Positions 35,986 to 43,441 of a stretch of 64,000 nt of DNA are shown in pieces; within the stretch, counting starts at the first letter, position 1; each line of letters begins with the position of its first letter. Source of the stretch: JACKHO01 sp041398745 (GTDB taxonomy: Bacteria > Planctomycetota > Planctomycetia > Planctomycetales > Planctomycetaceae); contig JAWKUB010000015.1 in assembly GCA_041398745.1 (NCBI GenBank), positions 1 through 64,000 of the forward strand, in the 5' to 3' direction. A program made the translations under genes and the position numbers. The notes below the pieces were generated by a model. That model was not told where the DNA came from. It searched no databases and was given only the letters and a program-made list of their open reading frames with translations.

Positions 35986-36060
35986 GCGCACCGATAGCGC
36001 AGTGGTGAGCGAGCGAGAATCGAGCGCAGCGCACGCGCGATGAGAAATCGAGGATTCATC

Positions 36061-37779
36061 ATGTTTCAATTCCTTGCCATAACGCAGGCCGGTTGCCGCC
36101 GCTCATTCCCGCGTCATTTGCTACACAGAACAACTACACTGGCCAGTTCGGCCGTTGCAGTGCTCGTTGCGCAAGTAATATGTACGCAAACAGTTAACGC
36201 CGACCAAGCCTCACGCCCAAACATCGTTTTGATCATGGCCGACGACCTCGGCTACGGAGATTTGGCGTGCTACGGGAATTCCGTTGTTGAAACTCCAGCA
36301 ATTGACGCGTTGGCCCGTAGTGGGGCGAGGCTTACTCAACATTACGCGCCATCGCCTCTTTGTGCTCCGTCTCGGGCGGGGTATCTGACCGGTCGGTTTA
36401 ACCATCGGACAGGCGCTGTGGATGTTCCCAGTAACCGGGGACTCGACCGCATCGCACTCTCGGAACTCACATTCGGCGACTACTTTCGCCATGCCGGATA
36501 CCGCACGGCACTCATTGGAAAATGGCATAATGGCCTGTACTGCCGCGACTATTTGCCACGCCAGCGCGGGTTTGACTTGTTCTTCGGTTTCCCCAACGGT
36601 GGACAGGATTACTGGAGATGGAATTTGTTGCGGAATGACGTTCACGTCCCACATGATGGACGCTACTTGACTGACGTCTTCAACGACGAAGCCATCAAAT
36701 TCATTGCCCAATGTACAAACCAGAAACAACCATTTGCTCTGTTTCTGGCGCATCACACGCCGCATATGCCGTTTCAGGCTCCTGAGGAACTTGTCACGAA
36801 GTACCGTAAGAAGCTTGGTGATAAATCGCTCGGAAATGTCGCCATCATTTACGCCATGATTGAAGCAATGGACGTCGGGCTCGCGCGACTGTTCCAAACG
36901 CTCGATGAATTTGGAATCCGAGACGAAACCATTATCGTGTTCACCAGCGACAACGGCGCTCAGTTCGGGAAAGTCGACGGCCTGACAACGCAGCGATTTC
37001 ACGACGGGCTCTCGGGCAACAAAGGTGACGTCGGCGAGCAGGGAATTCGTGTTCCAGCCATTGTGTCGTGGCCCGGGCGCATCCCCGGCGAACACGTCAT
37101 TGACACTCCCATTCATGGTTGCGACTGGTTACCGACGTTGTTTGCGTTGACCGGAAGCAATCTTCCACCGGATGCGAAGCCGCTCGACGGACAAAATATT
37201 CTTCCAATCCTTCGCGGCGAATCAGATTCACAAGCGCCTGAACGGCCGCTCTACTTTCAAAAGAACCGTTACCTGCCGGTCGCTCACAGTGACGGGGCCG
37301 TTCGACAGGGAGAGTGGAAGCTCGTCTGGCCGGGTATCCCCAGCACCATGCGAAAAGACTCGGGCCGCGATAATCCTTCGTACTTGCGTGGGATCACAAA
37401 TCCTCACTGGGAAATGCCGCTTGACCGTGAACTGGCAGATACCGACGAGACCAAATCACCAACACCAAAACTGTTTAACCTGAACGTTGATCCCGGCGAG
37501 CGCATCGATGTCGCTGCACAGCATCCAGAATTAGTGCAACGGCTCAGTAGTGACTATGACGCCTGGTTCGCGGAGGTTATGCATGAATGGCGAACATCGC
37601 GATACGATATCCTGGACCACGACCGCATGTATTGGAAGGACCGTACGCAGCCTGATCCCCGTTCGCTATTCGATGACTACTGGCTCTGGCGCTATGCCCC
37701 GCCCGAAGCAAAACCTCAGACAACCAATCCGCTGAAGGTGTTTCACGGCTACTGGTCGAATGAGGATGCTTCGCAGTGA
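36061..37779 (+). CDS. Exported sulfatase (formylglycine type)
   Basis: 572 residues from ATG 36061, which follows CGAGG; an upstream ATG at 36040 is in frame but leaves a less good leader. A signal peptide ends around QTVNA. Metal-binding Asp pair at IMADDLGYGD (about 61-62) and the formylglycine motif LCAPSRAGYLTGR with Cys near 101 are present. Also present are GYRTALIGKWH and FTSDNGAQFG, both standard for the arylsulfatase group. It is expected to remove sulfate from an extracytoplasmic sulfated compound. The gene stands alone after the accessory island and has lower GC than the catabolic run. The maturing enzyme is not in the window. Confidence 0.92.
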   Translation: MFQFLAITQAGCRRSFPRHLLHRTTTLASSAVAVLVAQVICTQTVNADQASRPNIVLIMADDLGYGDLACYGNSVVETPAIDALARSGARLTQHYAPSPLCAPSRAGYLTGRFNHRTGAVDVPSNRGLDRIALSELTFGDYFRHAGYRTALIGKWHNGLYCRDYLPRQRGFDLFFGFPNGGQDYWRWNLLRNDVHVPHDGRYLTDVFNDEAIKFIAQCTNQKQPFALFLAHHTPHMPFQAPEELVTKYRKKLGDKSLGNVAIIYAMIEAMDVGLARLFQTLDEFGIRDETIIVFTSDNGAQFGKVDGLTTQRFHDGLSGNKGDVGEQGIRVPAIVSWPGRIPGEHVIDTPIHGCDWLPTLFALTGSNLPPDAKPLDGQNILPILRGESDSQAPERPLYFQKNRYLPVAHSDGAVRQGEWKLVWPGIPSTMRKDSGRDNPSYLRGITNPHWEMPLDRELADTDETKSPTPKLFNLNVDPGERIDVAAQHPELVQRLSSDYDAWFAEVMHEWRTSRYDILDHDRMYWKDRTQPDPRSLFDDYWLWRYAPPEAKPQTTNPLKVFHGYWSNEDASQ

Positions 37780-37787
37780 AATGCAGA

Positions 37788-38705
37788 CTACTCGAGGTCG
37801 TAAAGCTGATCCTGAAGAGCCGAATCACCCAGGACTCCCTCAGTGGTGTAACCTAAACGCTTCTCTTCCATGAGAGTCGCTTGATCGGGCGAGATGAAAT
37901 TATTCCCTGGCACGTTGATCAGGAATTCACGCCCCATGGTCTCAACGTGACCATCGAGGAATGCGACATTCGCGGTGTCGCCGCCATGTCGAAAATGCGT
38001 CGTGGGATAGTTGTTGCTCGGTGGTTCCAACAGCCAGCACTCTTCAAATCCGAGCTGCGGAAATCCAACCGCCTGGGCACAATCGGCGAAAGCAATTGTG
38101 CGAGTCATTTGCGTGACGTCGCGAAAGCGATGGGTCAGCGGCTGCGTGCTTGGAGCAGGAGCCCAGGTGGGAGGCAGCCATTCAATTGCTGAAGTACGCG
38201 ACAGAAAATAGCCGTTGAATCCATAACCACTCGCGGGCTTGCCAAAACGCATGTTATCCATTTGCGATGGACCGAAATTGGGGCATTGAAACGCCAGATA
38301 GCTTGTCTCGATATACGGAGCCAATGGCCCTTTGGTGTAATCGAGCTGCATCGCTGGATTCGGTTCGTCGTAGTTCACCAGACCGAACCAGAACTGAGCC
38401 TTCCCCTGTGGACCAGTGAACGTAGCGAGGTATTCAGTCCGCTGAACATCTTCCACGACATAGGGAACCACGTGTTCGTAGTGCGAGTCAGCATAATTGT
38501 GCATCGCCAGCACGAGTTGCTTCAGGTTGTTGCGGCACTGGGTGCGCCGCGCCGCCTCTCGCGCTTGTTGAACTGCCGGAAGCAGCAGTGCAATGAGCAC
38601 GGCAATAATGGCAATCACAACCAATAGTTCGATGAGTGTAAACGCCCGTCGCCGTCTTGGTGTGCGATGTAAAGCGCAGCCCGAACCACAATTCCAAATC
38701 CACAT
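37788..38705 (-). CDS. DUF1559 pseudopilin-like protein (H-X9-DG) under a cobalamin riboswitch
   Basis: 305 residues; ATG 38703-38705 lies six bases after GGAG. The N-terminus carries a type IV prepilin segment RRRRAFTLIELLVVIAIIA, with Ala rather than Gly before the Phe at the cleavage site. The DUF1559 motif PAVQQAREAARRTQCRNNLKQ follows, and near the end HGGDTANVAFLDGH is the H-X9-DG processing-associated motif. Such proteins are highly expanded in planctomycetes, are thought to be membrane-anchored pseudopilins, and have no settled function. A cobalamin riboswitch lies 150 bases upstream on the same strand and nothing else is in the transcript, so this gene is the riboswitch target. Confidence 0.9.
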   Translation of the reverse strand: MWIWNCGSGCALHRTPRRRRAFTLIELLVVIAIIAVLIALLLPAVQQAREAARRTQCRNNLKQLVLAMHNYADSHYEHVVPYVVEDVQRTEYLATFTGPQGKAQFWFGLVNYDEPNPAMQLDYTKGPLAPYIETSYLAFQCPNFGPSQMDNMRFGKPASGYGFNGYFLSRTSAIEWLPPTWAPAPSTQPLTHRFRDVTQMTRTIAFADCAQAVGFPQLGFEECWLLEPPSNNYPTTHFRHGGDTANVAFLDGHVETMGREFLINVPGNNFISPDQATLMEEKRLGYTTEGVLGDSALQDQLYDLE

Positions 38706-38855
38706 GACAATCTCCGTTGCCTGATGCCGCACTTCCCAGAAATTGACAGGGAGAATGGGCAATTGTGAACGAAGCCGCGCGAAGCAAGAACCGGACCGAA
38801 TGCCGTAGCATCCTGCCGGACCGAGTCTGTTCTCCGCAGACTTTCATTCAGGTGA

Positions 38856-39033
38856 CTGACCACAAGGCAGGTCTTCTGGCTTCCGGATTGTCCTACTTGC
38901 CGCGCCTTCCCTCACAAGTCTGTGAAGTGGCCAGTGCGGCGTTCGTCCCCGGTTACAGCGGCGGGACCGCGACGGATTTGCACCGTCTTCCCTATTCTTC
39001 CACCAGGAACACCCTGGCAGACACCTCGGTCAG
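38856..39033 (-). promoter_or_regulatory. Cobalamin riboswitch
   Basis: On the minus strand the conserved pieces appear in order: GGGAAGACGGTGCAAATCC (core at 38974-38984), GGTCCCGCCGCTGTAACC (38951-38968), GAGGGAAGGCGCGG, and the B12 box AAGCCAGAAGACCTGCC (38866-38882). A P1 helix pairs CTGACC (39028-39033) with GGTCAG (38856-38861). It should sense adenosylcobalamin or a related corrinoid and shut down the downstream DUF1559 gene. No clear intrinsic terminator follows, so control may act on translation. Confidence 0.92.
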
Positions 39034-39253
39034 ACAGAATGCTGACGCTGACTCAGCGAATTGTCAAGCAATCGCAAAATGTCCATCGGCCATTGAAAGG
39101 CCCGGTGCACAGACATTCCAAATCACTGTTCGTGTGGTTTGGAAACGGCCTCTGGACCAGGCAAGAGAATCACGAATGCATTGCCTGGGCATTCAGGCAT
39201 CTTGCAGGGATACGTACTTGTGGCATCAACTTCACGTATTCTTTTACCCCAGT

Positions 39254-39296
39254 AAAAAAACACACGCCGCGAAGTAACGGATTACTTCGCGGCGTG
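39254..39296 (-). terminator. Rho-independent terminator of the EF-hand gene
   Basis: A perfect 15-base stem CACGCCGCGAAGTAA / TTACTTCGCGGCGTG (39263-39277 and 39282-39296) with a four-base loop is followed on the minus strand by seven T. It lies 37 bases after the EF-hand stop. Between it and the riboswitch (39034-39253) I see no gene. Confidence 0.88.
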
Positions 39297-39332
39297 GTTC
39301 AATGATGGGGGGATCATCAAGTATTGTGACGA

Positions 39333-41081
39333 CTATTCAGCGTCAGGTCGACGTGGGCGTTCACCTTCGGGCTGGCCTTCAGGACGTGGACGTCCTTCGC
39401 CGCCGGGCGGTCGACGTCCCTGCATGGCACGGAAGGCTTCGGCGAGTTCTTCTTTAGAAATCTTCTTGTCGCCGTTCGCGTCAATTCGACCGAAGTTCTC
39501 CCGCATCCGTTCTGGAGCTTCTTCCTGGGAAATGAATCCGTCCTTGTCCTGATCCATGCGTCCGAATGCTTCGTCAGCAGAGAATGGTGGGCGAGGACGA
39601 TCACCATCGCGTGGGGGACCGCCTTCCGGGCGGCGCTCGCCATCACGCGGAGCCCCTTCAGGACGTGGTCGGTCGCCATCACGTGGAGGTCCTTCCGGAC
39701 GTGGTCGGTCGCCATCACGTGGAGGTCCTTCCGGACGGCGTTCTCCGTCACGGGGAGCACCTTCAGGTCGAGGACGATCTCCGTCACGTGGTGGACGATA
39801 GCCGTTTCGACCTTCGCCAGCTTCAGGTCGCGGGCGGTCACCATCGCGCGGAGCGCCTTCGGGGCGAGGACCATCACCTTCGCGTGGGGGACGGAATCCG
39901 TCACGTGGAGGAGGACCGTCACCTTCCATTGGTGGACGTCCAGCGAATGGACCACGACCGAACCCTGGACCCTGACCGGGGCCAAAGCCTTGCGGAGGGC
40001 CACCCATCAGCTCACGCATATCGAGTTGACCGTCATCGTTACGATCCAACTCGCCGAATGCTTCGGCGGCAGCGGCGAGTTCCTCGCGGCTGAGCTGACC
40101 GTCTTTGTTCTTGTCGAGAATCTGCATCAGTGCGGGGCCACGGAACATTGGGCCACCTTCACCTTCGCGCGGACCGCGAGGCGGGCCGGGAGGTCGTTCT
40201 CCCTCACGTGGCGGACCGGGACGATCTCCCTCGCGCGGCGGTCCACCTTCTGGGCGGCGTTCGCCGTCGCGTGGAGCACCTTCTGGACGAGGACGGTCGC
40301 CATCACGCGGTGGACCACCTTCAGGGCGGAATTCACGTGGAGGAGCACCGTCTTCGCGGACCGGACGAGCACCATCGCGTGGTGGGCCGGGAGGGCGTCC
40401 ACCCTCAGGACGTCCTTCGCCTTGAGCAACAATTTCCAGGACCCGATCGATAGGCACTTCGTCGGTTCCGAGTTCATCGAACATCCGGCCCATACGTGCA
40501 CGCATGGGTTCTGGAATTTCATCGCGAGACAGTTTGCCGTCGTTGTTGCGATCCATCCGTTTGACGAATTCTTCGCGACCACGTTCCATGCCGGCGCGGA
40601 ACTGCTTGCCAATGTCTTCGGCAGTGAGTTCATCTTTGCCCGCAGCATCGAACATCCGGCCCATGCGTTCGCGAGCGTCTTCTGGAAGCTCGTCGCGGGT
40701 CAGCTTCCCGTCTTTGTTCTTGTCAAATCGCTCCATGATTTGTTCGGGACCAAACGGTGGACCACCGGGGCCACGTCCACCCGGCCCGCGACCACCTGGG
40801 CCACGTCCCGGACCGGGCTGAGCACTTGGAGCAGTTTGATCGGTCGACGCGGACTGGAATTCGTCCAGGGTGAGCACACCGTCTTCATTCTTGTCGCCAA
40901 CGCGAACCATGCGTTCAAAAAAGCGGGTCTGTTCCTCAGAGATTTCCGAGGCTTCGAGTTTACCATCCTTGTTGGTATCCAGTTTCGAGAACAGGTCGGC
41001 AGGTCCGCCTTCCTGTGCCCATGCAGCAGTTGTCATACCGAGGGCCGCCAGGCAGGCCGCTCCCCATCGAACGCGTTTCAT
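39333..41081 (-). CDS. Exported EF-hand protein with Pro/Gly/Arg-rich repeats
   Basis: 582 residues with a signal peptide cut near AAWA-QEG. Eight EF-hand calcium loops are visible: DTNKDGKLEASE (35), DKNEDGVLTLDE (63), DKNKDGKLTRDE (120), DRNNDGKLSRDE (177), DKNKDGQLSREE, DRNDDGQLDMRE, DQDKDGFISQEE and DANGDKKISKEE. The last has Lys in place of the usual Gly. Between pairs lie repeats of the form PRDGDRPRPEGAPRDGERR. The Ca-binding modules plus basic/acidic unstructured linkers suggest a secreted calcium-responsive or surface-associated protein. It is divergent from blaI and has its own terminator. Repeat number probably varies between strains. Confidence 0.88.
   Translation of the reverse strand: MKRVRWGAACLAALGMTTAAWAQEGGPADLFSKLDTNKDGKLEASEISEEQTRFFERMVRVGDKNEDGVLTLDEFQSASTDQTAPSAQPGPGRGPGGRGPGGRGPGGPPFGPEQIMERFDKNKDGKLTRDELPEDARERMGRMFDAAGKDELTAEDIGKQFRAGMERGREEFVKRMDRNNDGKLSRDEIPEPMRARMGRMFDELGTDEVPIDRVLEIVAQGEGRPEGGRPPGPPRDGARPVREDGAPPREFRPEGGPPRDGDRPRPEGAPRDGERRPEGGPPREGDRPGPPREGERPPGPPRGPREGEGGPMFRGPALMQILDKNKDGQLSREELAAAAEAFGELDRNDDGQLDMRELMGGPPQGFGPGQGPGFGRGPFAGRPPMEGDGPPPRDGFRPPREGDGPRPEGAPRDGDRPRPEAGEGRNGYRPPRDGDRPRPEGAPRDGERRPEGPPRDGDRPRPEGPPRDGDRPRPEGAPRDGERRPEGGPPRDGDRPRPPFSADEAFGRMDQDKDGFISQEEAPERMRENFGRIDANGDKKISKEELAEAFRAMQGRRPPGGEGRPRPEGQPEGERPRRPDAE
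39590..40430 (-). repeat. Tandem coding repeats in the EF-hand gene linkers
   Basis: Units of about 18-42 bases encoding PRDGDRPRP, EGAPRDGERR and GPPREGDRP recur in two blocks, about 39590-39910 and 40190-40410, separated by an EF-hand pair. They vary at third positions and are wholly inside the coding frame, so they are protein-level repeats rather than a CRISPR array. Confidence 0.8.
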
Positions 41082-41285
41082 ATTTCCATCCTTTCAAGAA
41101 GTGGATTGATTTCACATTGCAACCCGCGTTGGAGTTTTTCGCGGGCGATAAGAAATGAAACAGCCGGGATTCGGAATTGTTTCGCGACAATTGAATAAAT
41201 TCTTTTGATGTCGCTGACAACCCTGCGCAACGTTAGTTGGCATCACGACACGGCCAGTCGAGCTGGAAAACTTTAGAAACTCTTC

Positions 41286-41333
41286 TTGACACTCTCCTAC
41301 TGCGGTAGTAGCCTGCCTCTACTACTCAAGTAG
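41286..41333 (+). promoter_or_regulatory. blaI promoter with two BlaI-type operators
   Basis: A perfect -35 TTGACA (41286-41291) is spaced 17 bases from TAGCCT (41309-41314). Two dyads overlap or follow it: CTACT-GCGGT-AGTAG (41297-41311), between the -35 and -10, and CTACT-CA-AGTAG (41322-41333). These have the symmetry of BlaI/MecI/CopY operators and imply autorepression of the downstream operon. Confidence 0.75.
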
Positions 41334-41359
41334 GAGTGCGTTCAAGGAGGTTTCTGAAT

Positions 41360-41749
41360 ATGAGTCGGCGGCATCATCTGGCGGAATTGCAACTCGCCAT
41401 CATGCAGGTTTTGTGGGACCGGGGCGAAAGCACCGTGAGTGACGTCCGCGACGCGCTCAACGCGTCGCGTCCACTCGCGTACACCACGGTCGGTACCATG
41501 TTGTCGAAAATGGAAGCCAACGGGCAGGTCGCCCATCGCTCCGATGGGCGAGTCAACATTTATTACCCGCTGCTGGAACGAAACGAAGTCAGTCGCTCCA
41601 TGTTGACCGATTTGACCGAACGCCTATTTCGAGGCGATGTTAGTGATCTCCTCTGTACCCTGCTCGATGGTTGCGAGGTGAGCAGCGAGGAACTTCAGCG
41701 CCTGAAGCAAATCATTGCGGAACGACAGAAGGAGCAGGGTGATGCTTAA
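41360..41749 (+). CDS. blaI: BlaI/MecI/CopY family repressor
   Basis: 129 residues; ATG 41360 follows AAGGAGG at nine bases. The winged helix is clear (LQLAIMQVLWDRGESTVSDV; AYTTVGTMLSKMEANGQV), followed by a dimerisation helix pair (LLCTLLDGCEVSSEELQRL). In the family the dimer represses its own operon until cleaved or displaced after its membrane partner senses a signal. The operators lie just upstream, and the M56 protease gene overlaps the 3' end by eight bases, forming the classical sensor pair. The trigger here is not necessarily a beta-lactam. Confidence 0.9.
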   Translation: MSRRHHLAELQLAIMQVLWDRGESTVSDVRDALNASRPLAYTTVGTMLSKMEANGQVAHRSDGRVNIYYPLLERNEVSRSMLTDLTERLFRGDVSDLLCTLLDGCEVSSEELQRLKQIIAERQKEQGDA

Positions 41750-43367
41750 TCTCGCCGATCCAGTTTGTCTCGGCATGTTGATGTGCACTTATCTGCTGCA
41801 CTCGACACTGCTCATTTGCCTCGCGTGGCTGGCCTCACGCTGGATTCCCACCGGGACACGGCTCCGATCCGGACTGTGGAAGAGTGCGGTAGTGCTCCCT
41901 TTTATGACAGTGGGGCTTCAATTGTTCGTCCCGGCGGATTTCAACTGGTTGAATGTGTCTTGGAAATCTTCAGCCAGTACCACGCAATCCCATGCGGAAC
42001 TTGCAACGGCAGAGGTGAGTCACGAACGCTCAGTACCAGCAATGGCGCTGCCCGTCGTCGACATCGCTCCTGCCTCGGTGAGTCATCAAGTTGATGTGAA
42101 TTCCGAATTGACCGAATTCGTCTCCCGTCCACCTGTTCCGCCATTGGCTGAAGTGCTGCCCAACCCTGATGAGGACTGGGGCATCACGGTGCGGCCAGCG
42201 CCTGCTGAGGTTATCACGGTCCTACCAGTTGACGAATTTGATTTGCCCGACATCGTGCCGGATCGTACTTCGGTGGGAGTCCTCCCGCTGGAAGCAGAGC
42301 AACCGGAGGTGATGACCAATAATGATTCACCGCAGAACACCATCACCACACTGTTCTTTTGGATGGGTTTGGCGGGGTTCGCTTCACTGCTTCTCGGTGC
42401 CTCGAAATGTCTGTGGGATGCGTGGCGAATTGTTCGTGAAATCCGAAAGTCGACTCCTCTCGACAATTTGCAATTCGCAAATCAGTTGCGGCAACTGCGA
42501 CAGAAGTACGGCATTCAACAGCACGTCGAATTGCGTTCCGCCTGCCAATGCACCGAGCCAGCCGCCTGCGGCATATGGAAGTGGACCATCCTTATTCCAG
42601 ACGGCGTCGCCGAACAGCTTCCAACAGAACAAGCGAGAGCATTGCTCGCCCACGAACTCGCGCATCTCGTACGTCGCGACACGCTGTGGCTCTGGTTGGG
42701 CCGTGTTCTGCTTTGCTGTTTTCCATGGCAGCCACTGAACCGTCTGGCGTTCGGCAACTGGCGCTCTGACGAAGAGTTCCTCGCCGACGAATGGGCACTT
42801 CAACGCGGTGTGCAGCCACTCGCGTTGGCCAACTGTCTGACCAATGTGGCCCAGTGGCGACTGAATGGCCCAGCGTGCCCCGGCGTCCCCGCGTCGTCGG
42901 AGTCACTCACAGCACGCGTGATGCGACTGTTGGATGGACAATCGCCACAGCATCAGTGGACGCGAGCCTGGAGAACGCAGGCCTTTGCTTTGCTCCTTGT
43001 CATTGCCGTTTACACGGGAGTCATCGCCAGTCCGCGATTTGTGTCGCTGCCAGACCTCAACCACGAGGTGCTCAATGCAGTTGCCGACCCACTCTCTGAA
43101 TCAAGATTCGACGAGCTTGAGGCGGAAATGCCGCCCTCATCCTTCGCCGAGCCGCATGAGTTCCTGCCTGCCGAACCAGAGGGAGCCAGCGAGTTGCAAC
43201 TCGAAATTGACGCCCTGACGAACGACCTCAACGTCGCCCTGGCCCTCATTTCAGATCAATATCAAGACCCCGAAGTGAGTCAGGTCGTGCAACGATTGCA
43301 GAATCGAATTGCCGCCCTTCAGTCACGCGTTCACAGTTTGGAATCATTTCCTCGGGAGACACCATGA
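41742..43367 (+). CDS. M56 family (BlaR1-like) membrane metalloprotease sensor
   Basis: 541 residues; ATG 41742 overlaps the blaI stop. Membrane segments are visible at about 10-32, 45-65, 200-222 and 408-427. The zinc-protease motif HELAH lies near 303-307 with the downstream DEEFLADEWALQRG Glu region. The C-terminus is not a penicillin-binding domain: it is a short acidic, coiled tail (EIDALTNDLNVAL; VVQRLQNRIAALQSRVHSLES). The protease should inactivate BlaI when a periplasmic cue is sensed. A long periplasmic-looking insert of about 130 residues sits between helices two and three and might be the sensor. The next gene is closely linked. Confidence 0.88.
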   Translation: MLNLADPVCLGMLMCTYLLHSTLLICLAWLASRWIPTGTRLRSGLWKSAVVLPFMTVGLQLFVPADFNWLNVSWKSSASTTQSHAELATAEVSHERSVPAMALPVVDIAPASVSHQVDVNSELTEFVSRPPVPPLAEVLPNPDEDWGITVRPAPAEVITVLPVDEFDLPDIVPDRTSVGVLPLEAEQPEVMTNNDSPQNTITTLFFWMGLAGFASLLLGASKCLWDAWRIVREIRKSTPLDNLQFANQLRQLRQKYGIQQHVELRSACQCTEPAACGIWKWTILIPDGVAEQLPTEQARALLAHELAHLVRRDTLWLWLGRVLLCCFPWQPLNRLAFGNWRSDEEFLADEWALQRGVQPLALANCLTNVAQWRLNGPACPGVPASSESLTARVMRLLDGQSPQHQWTRAWRTQAFALLLVIAVYTGVIASPRFVSLPDLNHEVLNAVADPLSESRFDELEAEMPPSSFAEPHEFLPAEPEGASELQLEIDALTNDLNVALALISDQYQDPEVSQVVQRLQNRIAALQSRVHSLESFPRETP

Positions 43368-43441
43368 TCCTGTTCTCCCTGATTCACCACACACAGTTCC
43401 CCCAAGGGATTCGCGGAACCATCAACCGGAAGGATTCAATC

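Noticed and set aside
38941..39060. Coding reading of the riboswitch region as a small plus-strand protein
   Set aside because: The conserved cobalamin motifs and P1 pairing on the minus strand explain the sequence better.
39556..40425. Repetitive GC-rich block resembling a CRISPR or satellite array, with long plus-strand Arg/Ser-rich ORFs
   Set aside because: The repeats vary at third codon positions and fit the minus-strand EF-hand gene with a signal peptide and terminator; the plus-strand ORFs are shadows.
41742..43367. Reading the blaI/M56 pair as a beta-lactam resistance locus
   Set aside because: The M56 protein lacks a penicillin-binding sensor domain and no beta-lactamase is present.
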